This document shows positions 36,048 to 49,049 of a stretch of 64,000 nucleotides of DNA, piece by piece. The stretch is from Bryoerythrophyllum caledonicum (Eukaryota > Streptophyta > Bryopsida > Pottiales > Pottiaceae). The translations under genes were made by a program, and so were the position numbers. The notes under the pieces are model-generated. The model saw nothing but the letters and a program-made list of their open reading frames with translations, was not told the DNA's origin and made no database searches. Location: contig OZ020518.1 in assembly GCA_963971425.1 (NCBI GenBank), positions 6,861,989 to 6,925,988 on the forward strand. The letters are read 5' to 3'. Numbering within the stretch: the first letter of the stretch is position 1; each line of letters begins with the position of its first letter.

Positions 36048-36748
36048 GGAATCTTACTGCTCCTGTCAGTGTACCGAATTCTTTCTTGAGTAGGATTAAT
36101 GGTGCAGATTTTGTTTGCCCGACGCGGAGAGATTGGGATGGAAGATACGAAAAATGTTAGTGGCTCCCGCTCGTCCACTGAAGAAATTACGAGGTGAACC
36201 AGGAACAAATTCGATTGGCCTATGTTGAAATTTCACAAGGGCTCAAGTGTTTTTTTTCCAACCCGTAAATGAGAAATGGCAATTCGAAGGTTCGGTTAGG
36301 TTCCTATGATGTCAATTTCTAACAATCCTCTTTGAAATTTTTATTGTCTGAAATATTTACTGTAGAAGGGCAATACTGTAGAAGGGCATCACTGTAGAAG
36401 GGCATTACTGTAGAAGAACAATTTTTCTAAATTTGACATTTAATGAAAAAGTTAAAGAATTTTTCAATTTCTTTGGGGGAGAGTAGGCTCGTCGGGTACC
36501 TCCAAAAACTTCTGCTAGGACACTCTATTGAATGTGAGATTTTCAATACTAACAGATAATATTATTTAATCTCATATTGACAATAAAAAGTTCTTGCCTT
36601 TAGTGAAAAATAGCGTACTAACCCAAGTCAAACATTTTCACACATTGTTGGGCAAGGGGGAAAAAGATTTTTTTTTGCACTTCAACAGTTTTAATCTTCA
36701 AATCCGTGTGGTGGATTGCAACAAAAATACTATGGTATGTCCATATAG
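36048..36748. other. Gene-free spacer with a small tandem repeat
   Basis: AT-rich DNA with no coding signal; it contains the 16-bp repeat array at 36358-36422. Confidence 0.4.
36358..36422. repeat. 16-bp tandem repeat, about four copies
   Basis: The unit ACTGTAGAAGGGCAAT/C repeats four times with minor changes; the last copy reads GAAGAACAAT. Confidence 0.9.
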
Positions 36749-37303
36749 AAGTCTATTTTAAGACCTTGTGTTTGAAAGTGAAATAGTTCATTAAAAAATG
36801 TGATTTTCATGCCTCGTTATGATAGTGGTAGTTTTGGATTGATTTTTCTCTTGAGAATGCCTTGGTCCTTTAGGGGTTAATCTAGAGCATGTATAAACAT
36901 TTTATAAATATGAACACGATTATTACAAACACTCAAGGTATTGAAAGATTCAAAGATGGAAGTGATAGGAAACTAATGGTCTTATTTTTTGGGATGGTTC
37001 TTTGATTGTTAAGTACATTTAAATATTGCAGCGGATGAATTTAGTAAACTAGAACTTGGGGTTCTACATCGCAAAACTTGGATAAATCTGGTCCTGCTCC
37101 TTTCTCATGATTGCAAGTTTGGGGTATAATTGAGTTGTTCTAAAGAGTCATTTATAGCTAATTTTGCGTACAATAAAGAGGGTGATTCCATTTGGCCCAT
37201 AATGTATAGTTTTTTTGAAGCCCTTCTCTTTCTTCTCCTTTTTTAGTTTGTTCACCAATTATTTTGTTTTGGACCTAACCAATACTTTGAGTTAGAGAAA
37301 TTG
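36749..37303. repeat. Dispersed inverted repeat, copy 2 (partner 27799-28353)
   Basis: Reverse complement of 27799-28353 over about 555 bp, at an estimated 85-90% identity. It contains GGGATGGTTCTTTGATTGTT and GGGGTTCTACATCGCAAAAC. Together with its partner it brackets an 8.4-kb block holding the PPR and U2 genes. Confidence 0.85.
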
Positions 37304-37418
37304 AAATTGGTTATTCTTCTAGTTTGCCACCTCATAATCATCATCAATGTATTTCATGGCAATTCAATGAGTTTTCTTCCCAAATCAATCACTTCAACTA
37401 ATATTGGAGTACCCATTT

Positions 37419-38046
37419 AGGGGCGGTTTACACTACGGACCAAGAACCCGTCCCATGCGCCTCTAAAATCTGTGATTGGCTCCATCAACTCGTCCCGAGA
37501 TGACTTGAGTGTACACTACGAGGAAAAAAAAAAAGTGATCAAAGGATTTGAGGTCTTCAAAAGGCCTAGAAATAGGCCTAATGGATAATGTTGAAGGGTC
37601 CCCTAGATTTTGCCGTGAGAAGGCAAAATGGGTTTTCTCATTGCTGAAATGAGGAGACCATGGGCCTGAAATGCCGTTTAATTATTTTTAATTGATTTAA
37701 TTTATTTTTATTTTTATTTTTTGGTTGGTTTTTTGGAGGGGCCCAACGTTACTGTAGATACAATGGCGGCCACCCTTTTTGTTTTTCTGGCTTGTTTTAT
37801 TTTCTTTGTTATTTTAGGTAATACTACCCTTTTTAGGCATTCATTAAAAAAATCAGCATGCCCACTTTTTAGTACATGGTCATTCCTCCCGGTCCAAGTT
37901 CAGTTTACACTTAGTGAGAGGCCCAATGGCTTTAAAAATTACATTTTTCTGAAGTGTGACTATGGAAGTGTGACCATGAAGTGTGACCATGGAATTAATC
38001 CATTTTCCTTGGTCACGGCTCTTGATCTACAGTGTCAACCGCCCCT
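37419..38046. mobile_element. TIR element family E, copy 2
   Basis: The left end AGGGGCGGTTTACACTACGG and the right end ACAGTGTCAACCGCCCCT are inverted repeats and match those of the element at 29943-30435. Both copies also share subterminal TTTACACTTAGTGAGA/ACACTACGAGGAAAAA-type sequences. It is 628 bp long. I see no convincing target duplication here, so the boundaries are less certain than for copy 1. No transposase. Confidence 0.75.
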
Positions 38047-38932
38047 TAGCAGACAATCCAAGAAAGAAGAAATTTGCAAGACAAGTTATCCATTAGAATA
38101 GTATGAACAAAGAACAACATGAGTTACCGGAGAAAGAAACTAAGTGTGTTCGTCGCAATTGACATGTAAGGCGTAAAGTCGCTTGCCATGAACAGTATGG
38201 AATAAACTAATAGGAATGGTTGATTGCGCGTGAGGATAATAATTCGTGTCTCAGCTTGATGTTCAAGCAAAGTGGCGCAACATGCACCCATACGGATCAA
38301 TGAATACCGGTAGTCGGTATTGACTTGATTATCAATGTCTGTACAATATGATACACGTTCTCACAACTTGGGGGTGACAAGAAACCCGTCGCAAAAATCA
38401 TCTCATACATTGATAAACTTACGGCCATGGAGAACGGTATTTCCCATAATCAAGGGCCCGGCTGCTTTGAAGAAGATCGAGCCATAATCGAATATTACAA
38501 GGGCTGCTTCTGTGACCCTTAAGTGATCATCAGTGAGGAAGATCATTTCATGTCTATCCATGAGCAATATATCTGGTAATGTGCAAGCAGCCGCTGATTA
38601 CGGGACATAACCAATCCCTTGCTCAACATGTTCAAAATCAGAGCCTGAGCATGCACGTGGACATCACTAGTCTTCAGGCTCTTTAAGCCAATGATCACTC
38701 AGAAGATAATTCTTAAAATATTGTCGATGGATCAGGCATTCATTAATTAACCTCTGATGTACCTCTTTCATCTCTTCCATTAGCAAATTATTTCACAGCC
38801 GCACGTGCATGAAGAGGAATTCAATCCACACGTGTTCACCTCTACTCACTATGTGCAGGTAGTCTGTGGATGGACAAGTGAGCTGATATGTGGCATGGAT
38901 GTACATATAATCGACAACATTTGATGGAAACG

Positions 38933-39138
38933 TAGTAGTGAGCGAAAAAGATGTTCGACGAATCGCCATGTGAGTGGTTACGTAACAGAGTAACGCTCAT
39001 CCTGCTGCGGACAGAAGTCTTTCCTCACGTCTAACGTCATGCAATCCTTGGACACGCCAACGGTAAGCACGACATTTCCGTTATTTCTACAGTGATTGAC
39101 ACATGGCGATTCGTCAAATGTCTCTTACGCTCACTATC
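38933..39138. repeat. Imperfect inverted repeat, ~42-bp arms
   Basis: TAGTGAGCG..GACGAATCGCCATGTG at 38935-38973 pairs with CACATGGCGATTCGTC..CGCTCACTA at 39100-39136, leaving a ~125-nt loop. Mismatches are mixed and not mainly G:U. It could be a MITE remnant or a long hairpin RNA. Confidence 0.6.
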
Positions 39139-39534
39139 ATGCAACCATCGTTGTCTTATAAGCCCCACTGGAATATCTTGTGAAGTAAGGTAACCCCATG
39201 GTTGACAAACCTGTGATCAATCACTTAAATATTATCTAGTTCAGCTTCAGCGCTAACAAAAACAGCGCAGGTTTGCGTTTCTTCAAATAGAAGCCACCAG
39301 CCGAAAATTGAAAACATGTGTGCAATGCCACATTGACAATCATAACATTATTCTAGTGGACCTTCTTCATTGCATGGACTAACCATTATTTGCATAGAAT
39401 TCCACCACATTTAGAATATTATTACAACTGTGATATACATATTGATTGATGACGAGCCCACTCCGAATGTTCTTGTCCAAGTCATTTTCAACGGGAGAGT
39501 GCCGTCGGAAAAAAGTTTGCATGATCATGAAGCA

Positions 39535-39690
39535 AAGGACCTATCGAGATATTGGGAACTTCTGCGGCATTTCACAAACTGTGGCGGAGAAGTAGTTCAA
39601 CATCCATAGACTAATTTTAGAGACAATCCTTCTCTGCCAAAGTTTGTGAAATGCCACCAAAGTTCTCAATACCTCGATATCTGGTCCGGA
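39535..39690. ncRNA. Pre-miRNA-like long hairpin upstream of the laccase
   Basis: The left arm (39536-39593, with GAGATATTGGGAAC and GGCATTTCACAAACT) pairs with the right arm (39627-39689, with AGTTTGTGAAATGCC and GTTCTCAATACCTC), about 55 bp of stem with roughly eight imperfections and a ~33-nt loop. The pattern of G:U pairs slightly favours transcription from the minus strand. Size and shape fit a plant miRNA precursor. It lies about 450 bp upstream of a laccase gene, a class often targeted by plant miRNAs, but no target match was tested. A miniature transposon remains possible. Confidence 0.5.
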
Positions 39691-40139
39691 CCATGTTCGA
39701 CTGCTCTCTAACAAGGAAGTACTTCAGCTGACTGTGTCAGCTTCTGAAAGGTATATTTACATTGTGAACCAGATCAGTTTCATATCACTCCATTGGCACG
39801 AGCGAGTCAACTTGATGTTCACCTTCCATACGCGAATAGGCGCACAATCCGGTACCGTTGCTTTTCTTTTGCGGTAGACTCGTAAATTCAGCCTGCTCAT
39901 TGTGAGATTGAATAAGCTGACAATACACATGTTATGATCATGGTAGTTATTATCAGTTCCTGATCGATTATGTCGGTTCAAGGTCTGATCGTCACTTGAT
40001 TCATGGCTGCTCTGTTTTCAGATCTGATTTAACTGAAGCTGATCTAGGCATCCTAAAATCGTGCACGAGATCTGTGGACGTCGCCCCTGCACGCACAGTT
40101 TCTTCGATCCACGAGGCGATCTTTCATTACGATTCATCA

Positions 40140-43100
40140 ATGGAAACTACATCTAACAAGTTGCTGTTGCTTGCGGTTTCCACTACACTCACTGTGATTC
40201 TACTCGCCCACAACGTCGCAGCTGCACGCGAGACACACTACCTCTACTGGAATGTAAGTACAAACTCCACTCCTATGGCTCTTTTCGAAATTTTGGCGGT
40301 TTTTAAATTCAAGCCAATTGTGCTGTATATCTCTCCTTCACCAATTTGTATTTCTTTCTCTCCTCGTGTGACAAACCTAACAGAGAGCATGTTAAGGGTA
40401 GAAAATGGTATCAAAATGTTAAAAACATGTGTATTACACTTAGAATTTGCATCCAGAAAGTTTTGCACAGAACCCACCATTAGCTACCAGAATTGCTTGA
40501 AGAAACCACGTTGTATAGAACAGGCTACGTTTCTAGTGTGGTTCAAACCAAAATTCTTGTATCTATGTAACACCGTTTCTAAAGTGGTTTTCTTTGTACT
40601 GTTCTACTAGTGCACCAGTGTAACTAATCTCACAACCATTTGTATAATGTTCTTCACGTTGACAGTTCATACTGGTGACATGAACTGAACCGTTTCTTCT
40701 TCAGCGGTACAAGTCGGAAAACGGCAATCCACTCAGGTTACTAGAATTGCATATGAAGCTGACAGTTCATGATCTGTGTGCGCAGGTTGAGACCACAACA
40801 ATTTCAAGGAACTGCTTCTCGGTAAACGTCACCACTGTGAATGGCCAGATCCCAGGTCCCACTGTGGAGATCAACGAAGGTGACACTGTGGTCATCAATG
40901 TCACCAACAACGCTCGATATGAAATCTCCATACACTGGTACTTTGTCTATAATCTTTGAAGTCGAACTATTGTCATCTTGAGTACATGATCAGATATTGA
41001 TCTTGTGTCTGTGGTTTTTGGAGCAGGCATGGGATCTTCCAGTTTTTGACAAACTGGGCAGATGGACCGGCTCACATCACGCAGTGCCCCTTGAACATTG
41101 GAAGCTCCCAAGTGTATGAGTTCACAGTGACTGGGCAGAGTGGGACATTTTTCTGGCATGCCCATGACACGTGGTTGAGGGCCACCATGTATGGCCACTT
41201 CATTGTTCATCCTGCTGTTGCCCCATCTTACGGAGAAGTTGCTGCAGAATACTCCATCATTTCAGGTAGGTGAATCCGCTTTCTCTGTAGATGCCAAATC
41301 TGTCATTTTGTTGTCATGTTCTTACATGTGCCACTGAGCACCTTATATGAAACTTGCCCATCGCTAAGCTCTACCAAATTGGACTGCAAATTATTTGAAG
41401 ATTTTGGGTGTTCAAGCGGTTGTGGCATGTTTGTATCTTGTAGAGTCCGTGAACACTAAAGTTTCTGTCTAAATCTGCAACTTATATAAAAATTTCATCT
41501 CTCATATGATTCACATCAAACCATTTCAATCATCTAGAGAGTTTGGGCATGCATTTGGTTCTGTTCCTGTCATGTGTTAGACAAACACATCCTCATACCT
41601 CTAATTGAAATTTGAATAATCTGATTAATTTCTGGGTGCAGGAGAGTGGTTCAGTCGAGATCCCAATGAGGTGGAACTTGGTATCATCAACACATTGCTA
41701 CCAAATCTAAATGCCACAGTTGCCAACACTCTCAATGGCGAGCCAGGACCCTTCTATGATTGTTCAACAGGTAAATAATAAAAAGTCAAATCAATGATCT
41801 GTTTAGGATAACATGAATTTTAAGAACAATGATTATATTTCCTTTAAAACCATGCATGCACCTGCTTCATCTGTAGATAGCAAGTGAAATCTGTTAGGTT
41901 GCATGTATATTTACGCGCGGTACATTAAATGATTTAGCAGGTACTCAAATCTTTTCGGTGGAGACTGGATCCAAGTACCTGTTGCGCCTAACCAACGCAG
42001 CCCTCAACCAGAACCACTTCTTCAAAGTGGCCAACCACACGTTGACAGTGGTGCGAATGGATGGCAACGACCTGGAGCCGTTTGATACTGACTTAGTGTT
42101 CATTACTCCGGGTCAGACCGCAGATGTCCTGCTCACCGCCGACCAACCCTCAGGTAAGAAATCGTCATCCAACCCAAAAAATAATTTACACGTAGAAACA
42201 AAACAATATTCTTCGACTTGCATCAAAGACTCTTGATTGAAAAACTTGGTGGTCTTCTCCTTCAATTCAATCAATGGAAGAGCTTGGTGGTATCTAAATT
42301 CAAGCAATAGCAGTTTCATGAACTGTAAAGAAAAAGCTAGGAGTCAACCTTGACAAAAATCAGCCACCTTCCTCTACTTGCACAAGCACAAATAAAGTTA
42401 GTTTTTACACTCTCACTACTAACAACCCAATGGCTCCTCACTATTTCAAGCATTTCACAAGTGGGTGAGTTAATTCGGTCACAAAATACAAGAAGAAAAA
42501 GCATCCTTTTCCAAATTTTGCTAAGCGAAGGGTGACACTTTTTGAGTGAGGAGCAACAAGCTGGTTGCTTCCTGTGTCTTTGTTGAATTGTAAAAAGAAG
42601 GAAAAAGTGTTGAAAACTTGTGTATAGTGTGAAAGTGTCAAATTTAGAGTATAATGTTCAAATTGTTTCTGGCAGGATCATACTATGGTGGTGTAAGTCC
42701 AGCAGAAGTGGCCAACGGCGTCGGCGCGCCAGCTCCAGCAACGCCAGCACTTGCACTGATCCAATACTCAGACGCCACAAACTCCACGGTGCCAGCAAAC
42801 CCCGAGTTTCCATCCATGTTCGACGTGATGCCAGGGGACAACTACACATCCTACCTCAAAGCTGCTACACGCTACACTCTCGGAGACCCAGACGTCGAGC
42901 TGGTGTACCCCGTCGGCATCGCAAGTGTCCCCTGCACCAGCGAGGAGCCCTGCACAACAAAGCTCGCCGGCACAGTCCAGAACTCCACCTTCGATGACCC
43001 ACGGAATACCTCCCTCCTGCAGGCTTATTTTGAGGGGGTACCAGGCGTGTACACCACCGATCTGCCTGACTTGCCTCGTGCGTTCCAGGATTTTACCTCG

Positions 43101-43778
43101 CTGCCGAACGAGGATTACCAATTGGGGGTGCGCGGGACGAGGACGAGGGTGCTGCGATATAATCAGGTGGTGCAAGTGGTGCTCCAGAATGTGTTTGCGT
43201 TCTTGATGCTGGATCACCCTTTTCACCTCCATGGCCACGACTTCTATGTTGTGGGGAGGAATTACAGTAACTTTGACCCTGCGGTGCACCCGGCTGGGTT
43301 TAATCTCGTCAATCCGCCGCGCCTCAATACTATCTCTATTCCTAATGGCGGGTGGGTTGCGCTCCGTTTTCGAGCCAATAATCCAGGTGAACACGACAAC
43401 ACGAATTGAAATTTAGTTCCAATGATGCTTGAAATAGTCCAGAATCTTGAGTTCTATTAGCCATAAGAGATAACCTAAGAATCAGTTCCTTTTATTGGCG
43501 ATAGCTAGCTCTGATGATACTTGAATTTAGATGAGGAAGCTTGTGTGGTAAGCATACTAGCATGAGTCATTTTTGGACCAGATTTCTACGGTCGTGACAA
43601 AGCATGAAAGGCTAATGGATGATGTGCGAACTTTTTTTTTGTAGGTGTGTGGTTGATGCACTGTCACTTCGAGAGACACGTGACTTGGGGAATGCAGATG
43701 GCGTTCATTACAGAAAATGGGTCTGGCGAGAATGAAACCTTACCAGGTCCGCTTCATCCTCCTCCATCGTGCGCTTGA
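40140..43778 (+). CDS. Laccase (secreted multicopper oxidase)
   Basis: Seven exons (40140-40253, 40786-40937, 41027-41265, 41642-41770, 41941-42153, 42676-43386, 43645-43778) with GT-AG introns join in frame to 563 aa, the usual laccase length. Residues ~1-29 are a signal peptide (LLLLAVSTTLTVILLAHNV), so it acts in the cell wall. All copper motifs are present: HWHG at 88-91, WHAH at 132-135, HPFHLHGH at 463-470 and HCHFERHVTWGM at 525-536. The residue at the type-1 copper axial position is Met536, which in the family goes with lower redox potential. Laccases oxidise phenolics using O2 and, in vascular plants, help polymerise lignin. Many N-glycosylation sites (for example NVTN, NSTF) fit secretion. 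The substrate is unknown. The ATG at 40140 is the first in this frame. Confidence 0.94.
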
Positions 43779-44273
43779 AGATGATTGAACAGGCACGGTT
43801 AAATCCTCTCGACCCCCTCCAGACACTCGGATATTTGTATTAGGTACTAGTAGACAGTTTGTTTAGAGCACGTTGGAACAGACAGAATCATGATCTTGTG
43901 TGCCTGAAGATTCTGACCAGGAGCAGTTTGATATCCACTTCCTGTTTGAAGAACCTTTGGTACATCATATATACTTTATTCAATCCTCAAAGTGCTCAAT
44001 CTTCGGAATTACAACCGGTATACAACCTAGTCCCTTCTTAGAAGCTGCTATTGAGGTATTCACCAGAACAAAAAAGACCATTCACTCACATGAAGCCATG
44101 AAATACACAAACGAGAGGAACTTATTTTGTAAGAACAATTCTTACAAGCCTTCCTCACAGAACGTTGATGAACCATGGAATTAAGCCTACTGGACGATCA
44201 GCTAATCACAAGAGAACGAAGGAATTGAGCTACAACCTGTGCTCCTCTACAAAAATGACTAACATACTTAGAA
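43779..44273. other. Convergent spacer between laccase and EndoU genes
   Basis: About 495 bp between two genes that face each other. Their 3' UTRs probably share it. No coding region is supported. Confidence 0.45.
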
Positions 44274-46746
44274 TTAATCCAGAGCGATGGGAAACACGGA
44301 CCCGATCCTGTCTTCACCCATGTGGTAGCACTTGACGTTCACTCTGTAAGGCCCCAAGTCCACATAGTTGTCCTCCTGCCCCACGTAGAAGCAGAGCGTG
44401 TAGAGCGCCAGCTCGAACTCCGGGCTCACGCCCACCATGACGCTGCTCTGCTCCTTCCGCACACCGTTCCAGTCGAATTGCACCGTGAGAAGCTGTGATT
44501 GCGAGTCCGGCTGCACAGAACATTTAACCAGAGCGTTTAGGGACCAACAAGTGGTGGTAAAAACATCCAACATTGAAGTCGTCTGGTTTTCTGAGGCAAA
44601 CATACCACAAATTAAGGAAAAAGATTGCTAAGATTCATGATACAAGATGGCCACCTCTACTTCCATCTCAGGCGGATGAAACTAGTTCTAATAGACCACA
44701 AAGCTCTACTTACTTGATGAGTGTTATTAGTTAAGAGACCACCAAGGTCTTTCAGAGCTATTAAGAGTGAGTAAACAATAGTACATTGTGAATCAAAAGA
44801 GGTTGAAATTTATTGATAACCAACATTATTGATCAATGCGGATTGGCTTACCAGATCTCCACCACGCCTTCTTGGTAGAATGTAACCCTGGTAATCCACA
44901 GTTCCTTTCGCCTCCTCCACGTAAAACTGAAAGCGCAATGCACACACAATGGTCAGCCTCACGCTAGTTCTAGATGCACTCACAATGGTCATGGCCAGGC
45001 TCACAATAGATAGGTTTAAAAATGCACACACAACGGTCAGAACTACGAGGATTAGAGTTTAGGACCTTGACTGTACCTGAATCCAGTTATGGAACCCCGA
45101 CACTTCGCCTTGTCGTTTAACCTCGCCAACGAACACATGCTCAAACGCCGACGACGCATTCTGCGTCCCGCCGCGGTTGTAGAATCGAAACCACAAGTTC
45201 CGCAATGTCTGCTTGAACTCCTCCATGCTCCCCGATACGATTCTCTTTGCAGCAAGGTAGCGAAGCAAGTACTTGACAGGCGCAGTGCGGCTGATCTCCT
45301 CCAGAAACGCGGCCTGCTCCTGCTCCTCCGTGGCCGAGTGCTCCTCGCGCTGGGACTCATCCGCATGGTAATTGTCCAGGAGATGGTAGAATCGACCGTA
45401 CGTCCGGCGCTTGAACACGCCCTCGTCCAGGAACTTGAACAGCGAGTCGCCGCTCATGTCCTCCTTGTTGTACAGCTTCTTCCCGTCGCCGCAGTCGATC
45501 TCGTAGTCCTGGCCGGGCGTGAGGCGGTTCAGGTCGAGCTCCCAGAGACGCGAGCAGGCCGCCGCGAGGTCGGAGAGTTCCGCCTCCGTCGGCTCGACGT
45601 CGACGGTGGCCTCGTCTGCATAATGCTGGGCACTCGCTTCATGTTGATACTCCTGCGCTTGCTCGTCATTCGGGTGCTGATGAGGTCTGTGCTTGCGACC
45701 TGCCGCAGGTTTCCAAGCACCACCGTGAGAGTCGTCTCCCTGATCACCTACCACCTGCATACGCGCGCACACAGCGTTTATGTCAGAGAATGTGGCAAAT
45801 ATCCCACATGTGTGCTGGAAACTAGACACGGGGGGATGAGTACCTGGGCCCAGTTGCCACCGGATGGTCGCTCCTCCTCGCGTTCTGGGCGAGGGCGCCT
45901 CCACTCTGCGTCCTCGCCCTGGTTTCGAGGTGGGCGTGGTCGCTGCCATTCTGATTGCGAGTCTTCATCGTCTTGGTTGCGAGGTGGGCGTGAACGCTGC
46001 CACTGCGATTGAGACGAGTCCTCGTCGTCGTTGTTGCTTGATGGGCGTTGTCCGCGCCACTCAGGCTGCGAGTCGCCGGATTGCGCTTCCTGTGGAGTTG
46101 GGCCCCATGAGGAAGAGGAGGATTCGTGTCGGCGCGGCTTTGAGTCGACATTCTCTTCTGCAAAATGTGTTCAAGCCTTAGAAAAGTACTCCGAACGATG
46201 TTTGAGGTTCCGGAAGAAGCAAAACCAATGTATACAGATCACGAGACACGAGAAGCTGATCAACCAAAACAGCCTAACATCACAACTAATGCCCTCTAGA
46301 GTGCTGAAGCAAGAGGCAGCAAAATAGAATCTTAGCTATGGCTACTCGCACAACAGATAGCACAGGGTGAAATGCGACACAGTGCTTGTAGATACTCGAA
46401 GTCGATAATGCTGGGAAACTGACCTTAAGTAGATGAAAGCACCACTCGCACTCTCGACGATAGATCATGGGAGAGTACTCAAACTAGAGAAAATTTCAAC
46501 AACCTTCTCAGTAACAGTACCCTGCCTTATTACTGAACCCTCGTCCTAGAAAAACCCCAGCCGTTGCACTCACAGATCAAACCCCAAAGGAACACTGTCA
46601 CATACACAAAACCCATTCCACAGCTACAGAAGAATGCAGAATTTTCTACCTTTCTTGTCGTCATTGAGATGAAGCGCGTCCAAGGCCATGTCCTTGACGG
46701 CGTCCACGAGCCCGGAGCTCTTGAGGGTGCTGAAAAACCCCTCCAT
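44274..46746 (-). CDS. EndoU (XendoU-family) endoribonuclease
   Basis: Five minus-strand exons (46746-46650, 46157-45844, 45754-45077, 44926-44852, 44510-44274) join in frame to 466 aa. The N-terminal ~190 aa are low-complexity and charged, with three loose copies of a unit containing QRPRPPRNQ, probably disordered. The EndoU domain starts near residue 195 (LAAACSRLWELDLNRL) and includes FEHVFVGE with His343, SGFHNWIQFY with His359, and FDWNGVRK...GVSPEFELALYTLCFY. The two histidines match the family's catalytic pair; a third catalytic Lys is probably in the WNGVRK region (Lys407), which I infer from spacing. EndoU enzymes cleave RNA at uridines in a metal-dependent way. Plant members are little studied. 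The start lacks a signal peptide, so action inside the cell is likely. Confidence 0.93.
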
Positions 46747-49049
46747 GATCGTGCCCGAAAGTCCGGTGCTCAAGCTTTGTCGATGATCCCGCCTTGACAA
46801 GAGATTCTCTGGGATGTACACTTGCACAAACACATACACAGCACAGAAACTGGGCGTTGAATTCAGTTATGTGCTAGCTATGGAGTGAAGGACTTAGTAA
46901 GTTCGGGATCTGAGGAGGAAAGCGGAGACTGATGATTTCTGCGCACAAAATCTCGGCACCTTACCGCGTTTGCCAAATCCGGAGGTCCTTCGACTCTAAA
47001 AGATTGCCGCATTCATCGAAGCGATCTTCACAGGAATTGCGTTGCCTCGATCGCATCCGATTTCGAGGAGAGAACCATGAACCGACTGGGACCAAAAATC
47101 GCAGGATCTATACCCTGTGTTTACTCTTGTGCCGAGAATCAACAGTATCAGTAGAACGGCGGTTTTTTATTCCCTGCTGGTTATTCGGTGCATGAAATAT
47201 CAAAAACCGTCACAGACCGGTACCGGCGTAGATTTCAGTTTGTGGGATCTAGGTTTGATTTGGATTTTTCTGGTGGTGGGGCCTTTCTTCGGACTACAGT
47301 GATGTCACCGACAGTCATTGTGGATGAAATGTGGATGGATACTGTGGGTATGCACTGTACTGGCTTTCACTGGCAGTCTGTCCATGTGTTGGTTTTAATG
47401 GATAATGTCAGTACCTTAACATTAAATGTTGCCAGTTGGGATGGACTTGAATTGTCGCGATGGTTTAACCCCTAAAGCCCAAGTGTCCCTCCGAGGTACA
47501 AATTTTCTCACTTTGACTGTAATTATCTTTCAATCCGTAAGGTCAAATTTCTCAAAATCTTAACCATTTGTGAGTGAGTTAGAGAGTGTTAGTGATTACC
47601 TTTGCTTGTAAGTGATTGTTTATCATTAGTAAAGGCTCCGCATTCTCCTATGTTACTTGCACTCGTTGATTCTTTGTTCGTGGAGTGCGAGACGCTTGAC
47701 TACGTGAGTGATTTCATACTTGTTCCTTGAGAGTGTATTACATATACTTCTTTAAGTGTATGTTTTTCGTTTATTTGATGTTGATTAGGACTCTCAATCT
47801 ATTGTGGTTATCAATCTTTCTTTACACAATAGCTTGAATGTGGCATTATGACACACCCTTGGACCTATTCTATTTCCTCAACTAATACAAACCTAGGACT
47901 TCTAGATGGTAACATTCGATTGTAGTAACTTTTCAAATTCATGTATATATTTTTCTTTCTCTTTGCGGTGCAATTGAGTATCTTTATTTGCCAACCACTT
48001 TATGTATCCGTACGCTCTCGGCTTTGAGACTGTTAAGAGAAAGACAAGAAGAACACATGAAGAGATGCCACAGAGACAGAGCAAATAACATAAATATATT
48101 TGATGTATACTAACTATGGAGAAGTGATCCTACCAGAGGCAAGAGATTGTTTATATCGTGGTCTGGTGTGATACATGCTAAAAGTAGAAGAGGAAGTTGC
48201 CAAGACTGAACTACAAGTTAACTTAACTACGTGTTAACTAGGCGGAGAAACCCAGGTGTAATCTTAGGATTGGTTATCTCAACAGAGACGATACACAATA
48301 TTATTGCACTCTAAGGTAGAGGAGTTGACTATCATATTGGATCGGGAAGGCCTCGAAAATTCTATCATCTTATGGGAGGGAATTAACATTTATTCGAGAA
48401 GTGAGAAGAACTGATTAATAAAAACATTGGAAAAGTATAAAAAAATAGTCAAAGGTTGTTGGTCTAATTTTTTTTAATTTAGTTAAAATAGTAATCTTTA
48501 CAAAAATATGAGAAATATTCATAGAATATTTATATATCTTATGAATATTCTCCAAATGTTCAAAAATTCTTTGCTATCTGTGGTAGGAATTTCTGCTCAC
48601 TCCTCACCGCTCATTAACAAGCTTCCCTCTTTGAATGACAAAGTTTTTTCAAATTGACTGCAATCATCTTTCAATCCACACAGTCAAATTTCACAATTTT
48701 TTTAAATTATATCAGTACATACAAGTTCAAAAGAAGATTGGGCAATTACATTCTCAAAAATTCATCTTATCGATTTTTAATCCTTTAGCAAAAAACCGGC
48801 CAATTTGGGACGTGGCTATTAGTAATTTGTTCTTTATGAAAGATTCCCGGCAGCTGAGGTATGATGGGACGTACTAAAGCGTTGTGTAAGCCCGTAGGTT
48901 CACATGAACTTGCCGAATCGGATATACTTGCGGAAAGTGGGCTACAAATTGTGCCGAATGGCAGATAATTGTAGACTCTTTTGGGTCACATTCTACGGAT
49001 TTCACAGATGCAAACCTAAAGCAAGGTCATAGTAATTTCTAAGTCGCCG
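46747..49049. other. Gene-free region upstream of EndoU
   Basis: No convincing gene. The EndoU promoter should lie just above 46746. A ~60-bp phrase ('ttgactg.aat.atctttcaatcc...gtcaaattt') occurs at about 47512-47560 and again at 48655-48700, suggesting old repeat DNA. The rest is AT-rich. Confidence 0.4.

Larger units (their letters stand above)
38047..40139. other. Intergenic region upstream of the laccase
   Basis: About 2.1 kb without coding signal. It holds two inverted repeats (38933-39138 and 39535-39690), listed separately, and should include the laccase promoter and 5' UTR. No TATA box was singled out. Confidence 0.45.

Noticed and set aside
35862-36089. Open stretches overlapping the U2 copies as protein genes
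   Set aside because: They are chance frames across snRNA-derived sequence.
39996-40139. N-terminal extension of the laccase from 39996
   Set aside because: The codon there is TTG, and the signal peptide fits a start at the first in-frame ATG, 40140.
42768-43394. Long minus-strand ORF opposite laccase exon 6
   Set aside because: A shadow of the GC-rich laccase coding strand.
45089-46012. 307-codon plus-strand ORF opposite the EndoU gene
   Set aside because: An antisense shadow of the EndoU exons; it shows no independent domain and crosses the EndoU introns.
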